Shown here in pieces: positions 41,987-50,531 of a stretch of DNA of 64,000 nucleotides. This stretch comes from Streptomyces sp. NBC_01571 (GTDB lineage Bacteria > Actinomycetota > Actinomycetes > Streptomycetales > Streptomycetaceae), in assembly GCF_026339875.1 (NCBI RefSeq), contig NZ_JAPEPZ010000004.1, positions 105,799 through 169,798 on the forward strand. The letters are read 5' to 3'. The notes beneath the pieces are model-generated. The model saw only the letters and a list, made by a program, of their open reading frames with translations. It searched no databases and had not been told where the DNA came from. The stretch's first letter is position 1. Each line of letters begins with the position of its first letter. A program made the translations under genes and the position numbers.

Positions 41987-42942
41987 TCCCGCCCTCCTGA
42001 GGGCGGGCTGGCCTGCCCGACCGTCGGCGCCAGCCCCGCCATGAGGAGCCGCAGGCCTGCGAGCGCCCGGGCGTCCGCTACCTCCTTGGCGTGCTGCGCA
42101 CGGATCTGCGCACGCTCCTTGCGGGCGGTCGACGGCCAGTCGGGCGTGATCAGGACATCCGCACAGCCCACCAGGACGTTCGGGCCCAGATCCCAGGTGA
42201 AGGCGTTGGAGGCACAGCTGGCCGCCGCCAGCGGGTCGACGTCGTTCATCGCCCACTCGAAGGCGTGCACATCGCGCCCGGCCCACGCCGCCTCGGACGC
42301 TGCCGCACGGATCAGCCCGCCCGTGCCGGCCGTGGGTTCGCAGAGCGACCCCGAAGCGAGCGGGTCCCGCCCCAGCGTCAGCCGCGCCAGCAACTCCGCG
42401 ACTTCGGAGGGGGTGTGCTCCTCGGCGTTCGCCTGGCGGGCCCCCTTGCTGCGCAAGGTCGTCAGGACCGCGCCGAGCGGGTCGGCCTCCCGGCGCACCT
42501 GGGCATCCTGGGCGCCGGTCAGCCGCAGTAGCCCGGCATCGAGCGCCGCGTACGTCACCGCGGCCACGGAGCGGGCCTGACGCGGGGAGGGCTGGATCAT
42601 CAGCCACTCGTGCAACGGGGCCGCCCAAGCTGCCAGTTCGGGCTGCTCGATCCAGCGGACCGCCCACACGCGTTCCAGCAGGCGGCACAGCGTCTCCGGG
42701 GCCAGCGCCATGAGCGCCGCACCGGTCCCGGGGGTTTCGGCGAGCTGGGCGAGCGAGGCGACGACTCCTACCGGGACGCGGATTCCGTCCGGCATGTGCT
42801 CCGCGTGCCAGACCCGCGACACGCGCTCCGCCAGGTCCCGGACGTCAACACGCCCACGCTGCGCAGGGGAGGCCACCCGATCCTGTGACGGCCCGCCCGG
42901 ACCGAGGCTCATGGCCGGACTGAAGATACTGATCTGCTGCAC
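41983..42942 (-). CDS. N6-adenine methyltransferase-like protein lacking NPPY
   Basis: 319 residues from a GTG at 42942. The helical N-terminal part (CRLLERVWAVRWIEQPELAAW) resembles HsdM/N6-MTase leaders. LASGSLCEPTAGTGGLIRAAASEAAWAGRDVHAFEWAMNDVDPLAAASCASNAFTWDLG contains the SAM-binding EPTAGTGGL motif and following acidic residue. Where the catalytic NPPF/Y should follow GCADVL, the sequence is ITPDWPSTARKERAQ, and the protein ends soon after. It may bind SAM without methylating, or be a degraded enzyme. It is the only gene between P2 and P1. Confidence 0.65.
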   Translation of the reverse strand: MQQISIFSPAMSLGPGGPSQDRVASPAQRGRVDVRDLAERVSRVWHAEHMPDGIRVPVGVVASLAQLAETPGTGAALMALAPETLCRLLERVWAVRWIEQPELAAWAAPLHEWLMIQPSPRQARSVAAVTYAALDAGLLRLTGAQDAQVRREADPLGAVLTTLRSKGARQANAEEHTPSEVAELLARLTLGRDPLASGSLCEPTAGTGGLIRAAASEAAWAGRDVHAFEWAMNDVDPLAAASCASNAFTWDLGPNVLVGCADVLITPDWPSTARKERAQIRAQHAKEVADARALAGLRLLMAGLAPTVGQASPPSGGRD

Positions 42943-42983
42943 GGGATTCTCGTCTCTGGTGAGGGATGCGGAGCGATAGATTC

Positions 42984-43028
42984 ATAATAGATTCAAACGG
43001 GAGGATGTGAACCCTGCCTCCCACCTGC
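42984..43028 (-). promoter_or_regulatory. Promoter P2
   Basis: Minus-strand -10 TATTAT (42989-42984), 16-bp spacer, -35 TTCACA (43011-43006), upstream box GCAGGTGGGAGG (a variant of the consensus). Drives the methyltransferase-like gene. Confidence 0.8.
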
Positions 43029-43080
43029 GAAAACACCCCAACAGCACCACAGTCAGGGCCGATCGAAGCGGCACGGATGA

Positions 43081-44181
43081 TCAGGCGGTCAGGCCGTACA
43101 GCACGGCCTGACGACTGCGGTACTTGTTGGTCTGCGCGCGCCCGACATGCCCGGCCATCGCCGTACCCGCCGGCGGCCGCGCCGCAGGACCCTCCAGCTC
43201 GTCGAGGACCCGAGCGCGACGGATGATCTCCGCCATCGACAAGCCCTTCTTGAAGCCGGCCCCGACCGTGACCTCCGTCCTCGCATACGCGGCCGCGAGC
43301 TCCGGCACGCGCCGCGCACCGTTCACGAGGTCGTTGTTGCACCCCAGGACACACAACACGCAGCTCAGGCGCCGGTTTCCCCAGTCGTAGGCCGGGTGGT
43401 ACGGCAGACGGGAACGGGCGATCGCGCGCCACACCTTGCGGTCGCTCCACGCGTGCATGGGCCGCCAGGTGGTGATGTGCCGCTTGCCGTTGCTCGCCCC
43501 ACGGTCGATCTCCACGGGGGCGAGCTTCGCCCGCTGGTCGCTCTCGGCGGCACGCTGCCCGATGCACGCCAGGATGCGCACGGGACGCCCCAGATGCGCG
43601 AGTTCGCCGGTGAGCCGCGTGTAGAGGGTCCGGATCGGCCCCCGCTTCACGTCGCTGGTGCACCACCGGGCCGAACTCGACGGCCAGGCCGGAGGCACCT
43701 TCACCTGCGCCGGGTCCTCGCCCGCCTCGCGGGCCTCCTTCTCCGCCTTCGCCTTGAGCTTGCCGTAGCGGATCTCGACGCGGTCGAGGAGATCGGCACC
43801 AGGAGCGCGGACCACCTCGAACCGCCGGACCCCGCACAGGCGCGCCTGGAGCTCGGCGAGTTCGCGGGTACCGTCCCACTCCGCCCGGCCCAGGTCCGCA
43901 TGGACGACGACGACCTTGTCCAGCATCCCCAGGGCCCTCGCCCGCTGGACGACGTAGGAGAGCATCGCCTGACTGTCCTTGCCACCCGAGCTGGAGACGA
44001 CGATCCAGTCGGCGTCCCGGATCAGCTCGTCGGGCACGGTCGTCCGCGGAGCCAACGGAACGGACGCGTGCACCGTCCGCTTCCGCTTCCGCCGCGCCTT
44101 CGGGGCGGCCGGCGCGGCGGTCATGGGTGCGGGCGATTGGGTCGTGAGGGGGGAGAGATCCAACAGAGTGTGGGACTGCAT
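43081..44181 (-). CDS. PAPS-reductase-like PP-loop protein
   Basis: 366 residues from the ATG at 44181 (GAGG upstream). A basic linker precedes WIVVSSSGGKDSQAMLSYVVQRARALGMLDKVVVVHADLGRAEWDGT: a canonical SGGKDS PP-loop and second strand. SSSARWCTSDVKRGPIRTLYTRL is the substrate-side motif of the PAPS-reductase/DndC branch. NRRLSCVLCVLGCNNDLVNGARR has three cysteines. C-terminal helix ends with VGRAQTNKYRSRQAVLYG. DndC relatives help put sulfur into DNA, but no dnd partners are seen, so the substrate is open. Confidence 0.72.
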   Translation of the reverse strand: MQSHTLLDLSPLTTQSPAPMTAAPAAPKARRKRKRTVHASVPLAPRTTVPDELIRDADWIVVSSSGGKDSQAMLSYVVQRARALGMLDKVVVVHADLGRAEWDGTRELAELQARLCGVRRFEVVRAPGADLLDRVEIRYGKLKAKAEKEAREAGEDPAQVKVPPAWPSSSARWCTSDVKRGPIRTLYTRLTGELAHLGRPVRILACIGQRAAESDQRAKLAPVEIDRGASNGKRHITTWRPMHAWSDRKVWRAIARSRLPYHPAYDWGNRRLSCVLCVLGCNNDLVNGARRVPELAAAYARTEVTVGAGFKKGLSMAEIIRRARVLDELEGPAARPPAGTAMAGHVGRAQTNKYRSRQAVLYGLTA

Positions 44182-44364
44182 CGCATGTCCTCGGGCATCT
44201 GGCGGGCTTGGGGGAGGGTGGGGCGGGGCGTGCACGGGGCCGGGCGGCGGTCAGCGGCTCCGGCGGCCGAACCGGTTGCGGGCTGGCTGTCCGCCCGGGG
44301 CTTTGAGCAGTGGGATGCGGGGGAGCGGGGAGTTCGCTCCGTCCGCCCCCGCCGGGGATGCCAG

Positions 44365-44646
44365 TCAGTCGGCTCCGTCGTCGTCCAGGTCCTCCGCCGT
44401 GACGTTGCTGGCGTAGTCGGTCCGTGCGAGGTCGGCCGCGACGTCCCGGAAGCTTCGGCCTCTGGGGGCCGGGCTCGCCAGGACGATCTGGGACACCGAG
44501 TAGGAGAGGACGACCTCTTCGACCTGCGCGCTCACGGCGTAGCCGTTCAGCGGTAGTTCGAAGGATGCGCCGGGAATGACCGGTAGGTCCGGCGGTGGGG
44601 CGTCAAAGCTGATCCGGGTGTGCTCCATGACCAGGGTGACTTTCAC
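44365..44646 (-). CDS. Hypothetical acidic protein
   Basis: 93 residues from a GTG with GAAGGAG five bases upstream. Mixed sequence with an acidic end (TAEDLDDDGAD). No family recognised. In the P3 operon, 183 bp before the PP-loop gene. Confidence 0.5.
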   Translation of the reverse strand: MKVTLVMEHTRISFDAPPPDLPVIPGASFELPLNGYAVSAQVEEVVLSYSVSQIVLASPAPRGRSFRDVAADLARTDYASNVTAEDLDDDGAD

Positions 44647-44776
44647 GTGGACTCCTTCGCTGGGACGGCCGGCGTGCAGGGGACGGCCGGACAGGGATCA
44701 GGGCTGCGCGGCCCGGTCTCGGGTGTTGGCGGGCCTGGCGTCTGCCGGGCTTTGCGCGCGCGGGGCCGGGCGGCGG

Positions 44777-45235
44777 TCAGCGGTACCAGTGGCCGTACTG
44801 GTTGCGCCGGGTCACGTACATCGAGGCGTGTGTCTCGGTGGCCCACGGCGAGGCGGGCAGCTCGTACTGGACGACCGCCCCGAACCGGCACGTGGACACG
44901 ACGGTCGCGGTGGTGGCGCCCACGACGGTGATGCCATCGCCGGGAATCAGCCCCAGGAAGTCCGGGGTCGGCACACTCGCCTCGGATCTCCACCAGGTGC
45001 CCCACGCCTTCGGCTCGCGCGGCGCTGTGGGAAGCGGGGCGAACGCGTCACCGGGCCGGTGGTCGACCAGTTCGGCGGTGCCTTCCTTCGGGCTGTAGAG
45101 GTGCTCGCGGTCGTACGCGGCCGGAACGCTGGAGGCGGGGACTTCCCCCAGCAGGACGGGTGCGCGCCGGCCAGGCCGCGGGGCGGGCGCAGCGGGCGCC
45201 TGAGGAGCGGACAGGTCGAACAGCGCTGTCTGCAC
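44777..45235 (-). CDS. Hypothetical protein
   Basis: 152 residues from the GTG at 45235, seven bases after GGGAGG; the open frame runs on to 45757 as a shadow. A Pro/Ala-rich start is followed by a beta-rich part (GDGITVVGATTATVVSTCRFGAVVQYELP) ending in aromatic NQYGHWYR. Unknown. Confidence 0.55.
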   Translation of the reverse strand: MQTALFDLSAPQAPAAPAPRPGRRAPVLLGEVPASSVPAAYDREHLYSPKEGTAELVDHRPGDAFAPLPTAPREPKAWGTWWRSEASVPTPDFLGLIPGDGITVVGATTATVVSTCRFGAVVQYELPASPWATETHASMYVTRRNQYGHWYR

Positions 45236-45300
45236 AGCAGGCCTCCCTTCGAGTGCGAGTGCGGGGTGCCGGGGCGCGCGGTGCCCCGGCGGAGGTGTGG

Positions 45301-45663
45301 TCAGTCGGAGGGGGCGCTGAGGTACTCGGCGATGAACTCGGCGCACAGGGCCGTCGCGGTCGCCGGGTCGGCCCGCCGCCCGTAGAACACATCGCGCTCG
45401 CTTGTGCCGTTGTCGAAGGTCACGCGCCAGGAACCGCCCCGGTGCTCCATCGGCTGGTCGACGAAGGACGAGGCCTCGTTCGCGTCGTAGACGAAGACGA
45501 CAAGCTTCGGGGTGCCACCGGCGGGGAAGTCGGTGCCGTCCAGGCTGATGACGAGCCAGGACGAACCGGCGTCCTCGTCGATGTGCGCGGTGACGCCCCG
45601 TGGGGCGAGAGCCTGCGTCATCCGCTGAGCTGCGGTCTGCGGGGGGTTGGCGATGGCTGGCAC
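45301..45663 (-). CDS. Hypothetical protein, first gene after P3
   Basis: 120 residues from a GTG with AAAGG upstream. Reads as a compact alpha/beta protein (WLVISLDGTDFPAGGTPKLVVFVYDANEASSFVD, WRVTFDNGTSERDVFYG, TALCAEFIAEYLS). Not recognised. Confidence 0.6.
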   Translation of the reverse strand: MPAIANPPQTAAQRMTQALAPRGVTAHIDEDAGSSWLVISLDGTDFPAGGTPKLVVFVYDANEASSFVDQPMEHRGGSWRVTFDNGTSERDVFYGRRADPATATALCAEFIAEYLSAPSD

Positions 45664-45729
45664 AGGGTGCCTTTCGATTCGGGACGGGGAGTGGAGGCAG
45701 GGGAGGGGGTGCCTCGCTCTTCATCTTCC

Positions 45730-45773
45730 ATAATAGATGGAATTGAAAATGTGACAACCCCCCTCTGACCTGC
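45730..45773 (-). promoter_or_regulatory. Promoter P3
   Basis: Minus-strand -10 TATTAT (45735-45730), 16-bp spacer, -35 TTGTCA (45757-45752), upstream box GCAGGTCAGAGG. GAGGCA (45694-45699) and TGCCTC (45710-45715) can form a hairpin at the transcript start. Confidence 0.85.
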
Positions 45774-45782
45774 GTCCAAGGA

Positions 45783-46175
45783 TCAGCCGACCGGCTGCGG
45801 GGGCCCGTCAGGACCGGGGCCCAGGAGGGACTCCCAGTCCGCGAACTGGCAGTCGGTTGCCGCGTGCATCTTCAGGTGCAGCCAGCCGGAGCCTTCTCCC
45901 GTGGCGACGACATGGGTGGCGCCCAGCGCGACGGCCCGTGCCCATACCGTGGCATCGTCGGGGTGGGGGTTGACGACGACGAGATCCTGTCGCCGGGGCA
46001 TGCGCCGTGCGGTGAACGTCTGATAGACGCGGTCGTCGAGGATGACGAGCGCGGCGCTGCGGAACTCGTCGAAGGTGAACAGCGCAGCGGTGGCCGTCTG
46101 TACGGGAACCCGGCACAGGCCCAGGCCTGCCGGATCATCCCCCGCGCTGTCGCTGATCAGGAGGACGCCGGTCAC
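45783..46175 (-). CDS. Hypothetical protein
   Basis: 130 residues from the GTG at 46175 (GGGAGG upstream), overlapping the upstream stop as GTGA. Visible: LLISDSAGDDPAGLGLCRVPVQTATAALFTFDEF, LVILDDRVYQTFTARRMPRRQDLVVVNPHPDDATVW. A Rossmann-like small domain is possible; not recognised. Last gene of the P4 operon. Confidence 0.55.
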   Translation of the reverse strand: MTGVLLISDSAGDDPAGLGLCRVPVQTATAALFTFDEFRSAALVILDDRVYQTFTARRMPRRQDLVVVNPHPDDATVWARAVALGATHVVATGEGSGWLHLKMHAATDCQFADWESLLGPGPDGPPQPVG

Positions 46176-46285
46176 CGGATGCCTCCCTGGACGGTCGGCG
46201 CCGGCCAGCCACGCTGCGGGCCCGTAGTCCCCAGCCGTGCAGCACGGGCGTTCTGACCGCCCTGCGGGCGGTGGTGTGCAGACAT
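46172..46285 (-). CDS. Small protein, 37 residues
   Basis: ATG at 46285 with GAAGGGA upstream; its stop overlaps the next start as GTGA. Basic and Gln/Gly/Pro-rich (MSAHHRPQGGQNARAARLG). No homology claimed; the coupling suggests it is translated. Confidence 0.4.
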   Translation of the reverse strand: MSAHHRPQGGQNARAARLGTTGPQRGWPAPTVQGGIR

Positions 46286-46326
46286 CGCAACTATCCCTTC
46301 TGCGGGGACAGGCGGAGCCGGGCGGT

Positions 46327-47259
46327 TCACGGCGCCGTTTTCGGCTTGGGGCGGCGGCAGGGTTCCGTGTTGGTGCAGGACGTCGCTGCGCGGGGGTTGT
46401 CCCACTCGCAGGTCGGGCAGCGCCACAGGAGCCCGGCGGCGTGCGCTGCCTCACGGATCGCCTCGTCCTGGGCGCCCGTCGCGGCGTCCAGCAGCCGGGT
46501 CAGGACCGGGTCCCACGGTGCTCCTGCCGCGCTGTCGTCCAGGACCACGGTGGCCTCGACCATGACGTGCAGCGGCACCGTGCCGTCCGGGCGCACGAGC
46601 TGTTCGGCGGCCGTGTCGAGGTGTACGGACACCACGACAGCCCGGCGGGCAGGATCGAGGTAGGTGAAGGTGACGACACCGGCGACCTCGGAACACGCCT
46701 TCCCGTTGTCGACGTCGCGCGCGGCATGGAACACGGCGTCCTGGTTGGCCCTCTGGCACTGCTGCGCCGTCGGGAACCGGTAGTCGAGCGGCACGGTCCG
46801 CACTCGGCCTGTGCCCGACGGGGTCTCCGCGTAGACGCAGTACCCCTCCTCGCCGCCGCTCGCCGCGTAGTACAGGCGCACGGCTGCACTGTCCTCGCCT
46901 GGTGCATCCTGTGGCATGCCGCCCTGACCGGCGTAGCTCTGCCAGTTGCCCCGCACGTGACGGCCCAGCTCCTCATGGGCGGAGTCCTCGTCGGTCCAGA
47001 CCGACACTTCGTCGACGTGGCGGTCCCAGCGGCGCAGCAGCCACACCTGGGGAGACGGCGTGAGCGTGACCCGGGCGACCGGGGCGGGGAAGGGCGTCAG
47101 CACGGTGCCCGCGTCGGTCGTGGCGATCGCCTGGCTGGCCCGGAGCACGGCGCCGACCTGTTCAGACGACAGGGCCTCGCCCTCCCGGTCCTCCCAGAGC
47201 GCCACTGCCGTGCGGATGACCGAGTCGGCATCAAGGGGGTCGAGTGCTTCAATGATCAC
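46327..47259 (-). CDS. Hypothetical protein with C-terminal zinc finger
   Basis: 310 residues from the GTG at 47259 (GTGA overlap with the preceding stop). N-terminal helical part (EALSSEQVGAVLRASQAIATTDAGTVL), a beta-rich middle (RAVVVSVHLDTAAEQLVRPDGTVPLHVMVEATVVLDD), and a C-terminal finger LLWRCPTCEWDNPRAATSCTNTEPC that resembles the RanBP2/zinc-ribbon pattern W-xCPxC-xxN-xxxxxxC. Unknown role. Confidence 0.6.
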   Translation of the reverse strand: MIIEALDPLDADSVIRTAVALWEDREGEALSSEQVGAVLRASQAIATTDAGTVLTPFPAPVARVTLTPSPQVWLLRRWDRHVDEVSVWTDEDSAHEELGRHVRGNWQSYAGQGGMPQDAPGEDSAAVRLYYAASGGEEGYCVYAETPSGTGRVRTVPLDYRFPTAQQCQRANQDAVFHAARDVDNGKACSEVAGVVTFTYLDPARRAVVVSVHLDTAAEQLVRPDGTVPLHVMVEATVVLDDSAAGAPWDPVLTRLLDAATGAQDEAIREAAHAAGLLWRCPTCEWDNPRAATSCTNTEPCRRPKPKTAP

Positions 47260-47768
47260 GGCAGTTCCTTGTCCGAGAGCGGATCGTGCGCCCCGGAGGG
47301 CTCGGGGGAGGTGGGCTGGAGCGGCCACACGGGGTGGACGTCGCCGTCCGGCAGCCGGAAGCTCCGGCGCACGCCGGGGTCGTGGACAACCCACGGGTTG
47401 CGGTCTCCCTCGCGCCGCGGCTTGTACGCGGCGAGCTGGAAGCTGCGGACCTCGCGGATCTCGGCACCCGCATCGAGGGCGGCGCGCAGGCGCTCGCGCG
47501 GCGTCTGCTGGCGAGGGCGGAGGATGTTGGCGACGTCGAAGTTGCGGGAGAAGGCGCGGTAGAGGCCGCTGCGCAGAGAAGCGAAGCGGAACAGGTAGGA
47601 GGCGGCCTCCACCATCTCGTCGTCCATCTCGACAAAGCAGTGCTCGCGGACCAGGCCGGCGGACTGCACGGCGGCGAGCAGTGCGGGGCCTCCTCGCACG
47701 GGCGGGGTGCGCAACTCGAAGCAACCGAGCAGGAAGTCACGCTCGGCGCAGTGCAGGTGGACACGCAT
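47256..47768 (-). CDS. Hypothetical protein
   Basis: 170 residues from the ATG at 47768 (GAAGGGAAC upstream). VHLHCAERDFLLGCFELRT and a basic middle (ANILRPRQQTPRERLRAALDAGAEIREVRSFQLAAYKPRREG) with a Pro-rich tail. Not recognised. Confidence 0.55.
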   Translation of the reverse strand: MRVHLHCAERDFLLGCFELRTPPVRGGPALLAAVQSAGLVREHCFVEMDDEMVEAASYLFRFASLRSGLYRAFSRNFDVANILRPRQQTPRERLRAALDAGAEIREVRSFQLAAYKPRREGDRNPWVVHDPGVRRSFRLPDGDVHPVWPLQPTSPEPSGAHDPLSDKELP

Positions 47769-47943
47769 CGGGGTTGTTCCCTTCAAGTGGTGTGCGGACC
47801 GGGGCGGTGTACGGAGCGGGGCGTCGTGAGCGGCGCGGCCGTGTTTCCTGTGGATCAGCCCCGGCGCCGCGCGGGCGTCGGCGGCGCCGGGGCTGGCGCA
47901 GCGCCGGGGGCAGCGGAGGGCTGCCCCCGGGGAAGGCGGAGTT

Positions 47944-48318
47944 CTAGGACTCGGTGGCGTCGGTGAGCTTGAGGCAGCCCACCGGCACGGCCTTGAGGCG
48001 GAACCGCTCCGCGTCATCGGGGATCTTGTACCAGCGGTTCGTCTGGTCGCTGCGCAGGCGCTTGGTGGATGCCGCGTCGAGGTAGATGTCGAAGCGGCTG
48101 CCGGTGCGGTTGGGCTGCTGGACGGTGCCGGTCAGGTAGCGCAGGCAGGGCCTGCTGATCGTGGACTCGATCGTGACCGTCCGGCCGGTGGTGATGGCGG
48201 GCCGCTCCGGCGTGTCCAGCTGGAGGAGCCGCGCGGTGGCGGCTGCCTGCACGCTGAGCAGGGCGCCGACATCCGTCAGTTCGCTGATGTGGTCGCGGAC
48301 CTCGGGGGTGGTGAGCAT
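47944..48318 (-). CDS. Hypothetical protein
   Basis: 124 residues from the ATG at 48318. TTGRTVTIESTISRPCLRYLTGTVQQPNRTGSRFDIYLDAASTKRLRSDQTNRWYKIPDD suggests a small beta-barrel-like domain, possibly nucleic-acid binding; not recognised. Confidence 0.55.
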   Translation of the reverse strand: MLTTPEVRDHISELTDVGALLSVQAAATARLLQLDTPERPAITTGRTVTIESTISRPCLRYLTGTVQQPNRTGSRFDIYLDAASTKRLRSDQTNRWYKIPDDAERFRLKAVPVGCLKLTDATES

Positions 48319-48434
48319 GGGTGTTCCTCTCGTGTTGCAGGGTTGACCGGGCACGGGTCTGCCCGGGGACTCAGAGGCTCGATTGCGGCCGGGCCCCGGC
48401 GAGTGGCGGTACTCGCCGGGGCGGCGCGGGCCGG

Positions 48435-48761
48435 TTAGCCGAGCGGGTAGAGGACGAGCGCGGCGACGGCGTCGTCGGGGATCTCGGGGTACAGCGCGCG
48501 CAGCTTCTTGTCCTTGGCGAGTGCGCTGTGCAGCGGATAGATCTCGCCCCTGAGGTCGTGGACGGGGGAGTAGCGCTGGTGACTGAAGGTGCTGAGCGGT
48601 GAGAAGCCGTTGCCTTCGGCGTCCAGCGAGAGGACGACCAGCGTCTTCCCGGGCAGGCGCGACCAGTCGTTGCGCATCAGGAAGCGCAGGACATCGAGCG
48701 TGAGCGGCGAGTCGAGCCGGGCGGCGGGCTGCCGGGGGTCGGCGGGGGTGGGCGACGGCAT
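48435..48761 (-). CDS. Hypothetical protein
   Basis: 108 residues from the ATG at 48761 (GGGAG upstream). SPLTLDVLRFLMRNDWSRLPGKTLVVLSLDAEGNGFSPLSTFSHQRYSPVHDLRGEIYPLHS; no family recognised. It lies 80 bp after the ParB-like gene in the P4 operon. Confidence 0.55.
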   Translation of the reverse strand: MPSPTPADPRQPAARLDSPLTLDVLRFLMRNDWSRLPGKTLVVLSLDAEGNGFSPLSTFSHQRYSPVHDLRGEIYPLHSALAKDKKLRALYPEIPDDAVAALVLYPLG

Positions 48762-48841
48762 GACGAACTCCCGTAGCGGTGGGTCGGATTCGAGGGTGGG
48801 GGGCCGGGGCACGGTGTGCCCCGGCCGTGGTGCGTGAGGGG

Positions 48842-50365
48842 TCAGGCGGCGTCGGGCGCCTTCGGCCGGTGCGCGGAGACGGCCTGCTCCTCGACCTCGG
48901 AGAGGGCGTAGCTGCCGTTGTCGGCCTGCCCGAGCGATTCGAGGAGCAGCAGGTACGCGGCCTGCCGGGCGCTCGGGGCTTCCCAGAGGTAGGAGGCCCG
49001 GTAGCGGACCATGTCGTAGGACTTCGGGTCCTGGATGTCGGCCTCGAACGCGGCGGCGACCTGCGCGAACAGCACGTTCGCGAACTTGGCCTTCGGCAGG
49101 GCGGCGGCCAGTTCCGCCGCCGTGGTCTCCTCGCCTTCCTTGGCCCCCAGGAAGCGGGCCACGTCGGTGCTGTCCCGCTTGCTCGCCCACTTGCCGTAGA
49201 ACTCGGGCAGCTCCAGCAGCACCGTCTGAGCGAAGATGCGGGCCTCTTCGGGCAGGGACTTGCCCTTCACCAGGCGGCTGATGAACTGCTGGCGGGGCCC
49301 GGCTGCGGCCTTCCACGCCCGGTTGCAGGCCACCACCCGCGCGCGCTCGGCCGACTTCTGGGCCGCCTGCTCCGCTTCCTCGGCGCTGAGGCGCGGCTTG
49401 GGCTGCTTGCGGGCCTTGTGGCCGTGGGCTGCCGGGTCGGCGCAATACCAGACGGGCTGGTTGTCCTCGTTCAGGGTGGCGCAGTGGCCGGGGCAGCCGT
49501 GGTGCTTGTCGGCGGTGATCGGGGCCCCGAGCCCGGTGGTGAGGTCGGTCAGTGCCTTGACCGTCTGCTTCTGGTCGTAGGAGAGGTCGGAGGCCAGGGT
49601 GACGCCGGACTTCTTGAGGGCGGTGAAGGCGTCCGCGCGGGCCTTGGTGTTGGCTTTCTCTTCGGTGAGAAGGGCGAACACCTGGTCCCAGTGGCCGCGC
49701 CCGCCCCGGCCCTCTTCCTGGTCCTTCGCGAGAGCCTTGAGGAGCCGCTGTGTGGCGTTGGGGATGCCTTCGACCTCGGTGAGCTGGGCGGTCTGCTCCA
49801 GGTCCATGCCACCGGCCGTGGCCTGCCGCAGCGTCGCGTCATCGAGCCTCTGGGCGGTGCGCAGGTGCTTGACCGCTCCGCGCTTGAGGCCCATCGCCTT
49901 CGCGGCCCTGGCCTGGTCCACCTCGTCCATGCCGACGAGGGACAGTTCCTGGGCCTTGAGGGTGTCGCGGGCGTCCATCTCCTGGCGGTGGTCGTTCTCC
50001 ACCAGGGACAGGAAGCGGGTGTACCCGTCCCTGCCCACCAGGTCGGTACGGACGAACGCCTTGACCGTGCGGACGGGGCGGCCGTCCTGCCCGGCGGTCT
50101 CGTTGGCGATCTGAGCGGCCTGCGCGCGCCGCCAGCCCTTGAACACTCCGTAGGTGCCGTCCGGCAGGGGGCGGACGCTGATGGGCTCCTCGACGCCGAG
50201 TTCCTTGACGGAGGTGATCAGCTTCTGGTCCGGCTCGGTGTCGTGCTCTCGGGCGTTGTGCTCGTCCCGCACGAGCCGGGAGGCGTCCAGCAGTTCGATG
50301 CTCGGGTTGTCCTCTTCCTGCTGCGGGACGGAGGTGTCCGGGGCGGGGGAAAGCGTCGTGCTCAT
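48842..50365 (-). CDS. ParB-like protein with central Cys/His motif
   Basis: 507 residues, ATG at 50365, first gene after P4. ParB N-domain at about 22-120: IELLDASRLVRDEHNAREHDTEPDQKLITSVKELGVEEPISVRPLPDGTYGVFKGWRRAQAAQIA, then a LVENDHRQEMDARD element. Helix-turn-helix about 150-185 (QARAAKAMGLKRGAVKHLRTAQ). A middle segment with HHGCPGHCATLNEDNQPVWYCADPAAHGHKA may bind zinc, unusual for partition ParB. The C-terminal 150 residues are helical and unlike ParB dimerisers. It more resembles the ParB-like proteins of plasmid accessory operons, perhaps a transcription or DNA-binding factor. Confidence 0.75.
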   Translation of the reverse strand: MSTTLSPAPDTSVPQQEEDNPSIELLDASRLVRDEHNAREHDTEPDQKLITSVKELGVEEPISVRPLPDGTYGVFKGWRRAQAAQIANETAGQDGRPVRTVKAFVRTDLVGRDGYTRFLSLVENDHRQEMDARDTLKAQELSLVGMDEVDQARAAKAMGLKRGAVKHLRTAQRLDDATLRQATAGGMDLEQTAQLTEVEGIPNATQRLLKALAKDQEEGRGGRGHWDQVFALLTEEKANTKARADAFTALKKSGVTLASDLSYDQKQTVKALTDLTTGLGAPITADKHHGCPGHCATLNEDNQPVWYCADPAAHGHKARKQPKPRLSAEEAEQAAQKSAERARVVACNRAWKAAAGPRQQFISRLVKGKSLPEEARIFAQTVLLELPEFYGKWASKRDSTDVARFLGAKEGEETTAAELAAALPKAKFANVLFAQVAAAFEADIQDPKSYDMVRYRASYLWEAPSARQAAYLLLLESLGQADNGSYALSEVEEQAVSAHRPKAPDAA

Positions 50366-50435
50366 GGGGATCTCTCCTTGTCAGGAACCGCGTCTGCGAT
50401 GGCGGCGGGGCGTCGAACACCCGGTGACAACATCC

Positions 50436-50480
50436 ATAATAGATGGCCTTGGGGATGCGGCTAGCCCCCCTTTGACCTGC
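50436..50480 (-). promoter_or_regulatory. Promoter P4 (ParB-like operon)
   Basis: Minus-strand -10 TATTAT (50441-50436) with the flanking CATCTATTATGG of the series. The hexamer at the -35 spacing is poor (TAGCCG), but the upstream box GCAGGTCAAAGG is well kept, one base farther away. May depend more on an activator than the others. Confidence 0.7.
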
Positions 50481-50531
50481 GGTTATATGGCCGGAGCCTG
50501 GAGGGGAATTCCGGAACTGCGCCAGAGGTGC

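Noticed and set aside
43081..44181. DndC of a phosphorothioation system
   Set aside because: PP-loop and RWCTSD motifs fit, but no dndA, B, D or E neighbours are present, so the symbol was not assigned.
48779..50464. 561-residue plus-strand open frame
   Set aside because: Antisense to the ParB-like gene and runs through promoter P4.
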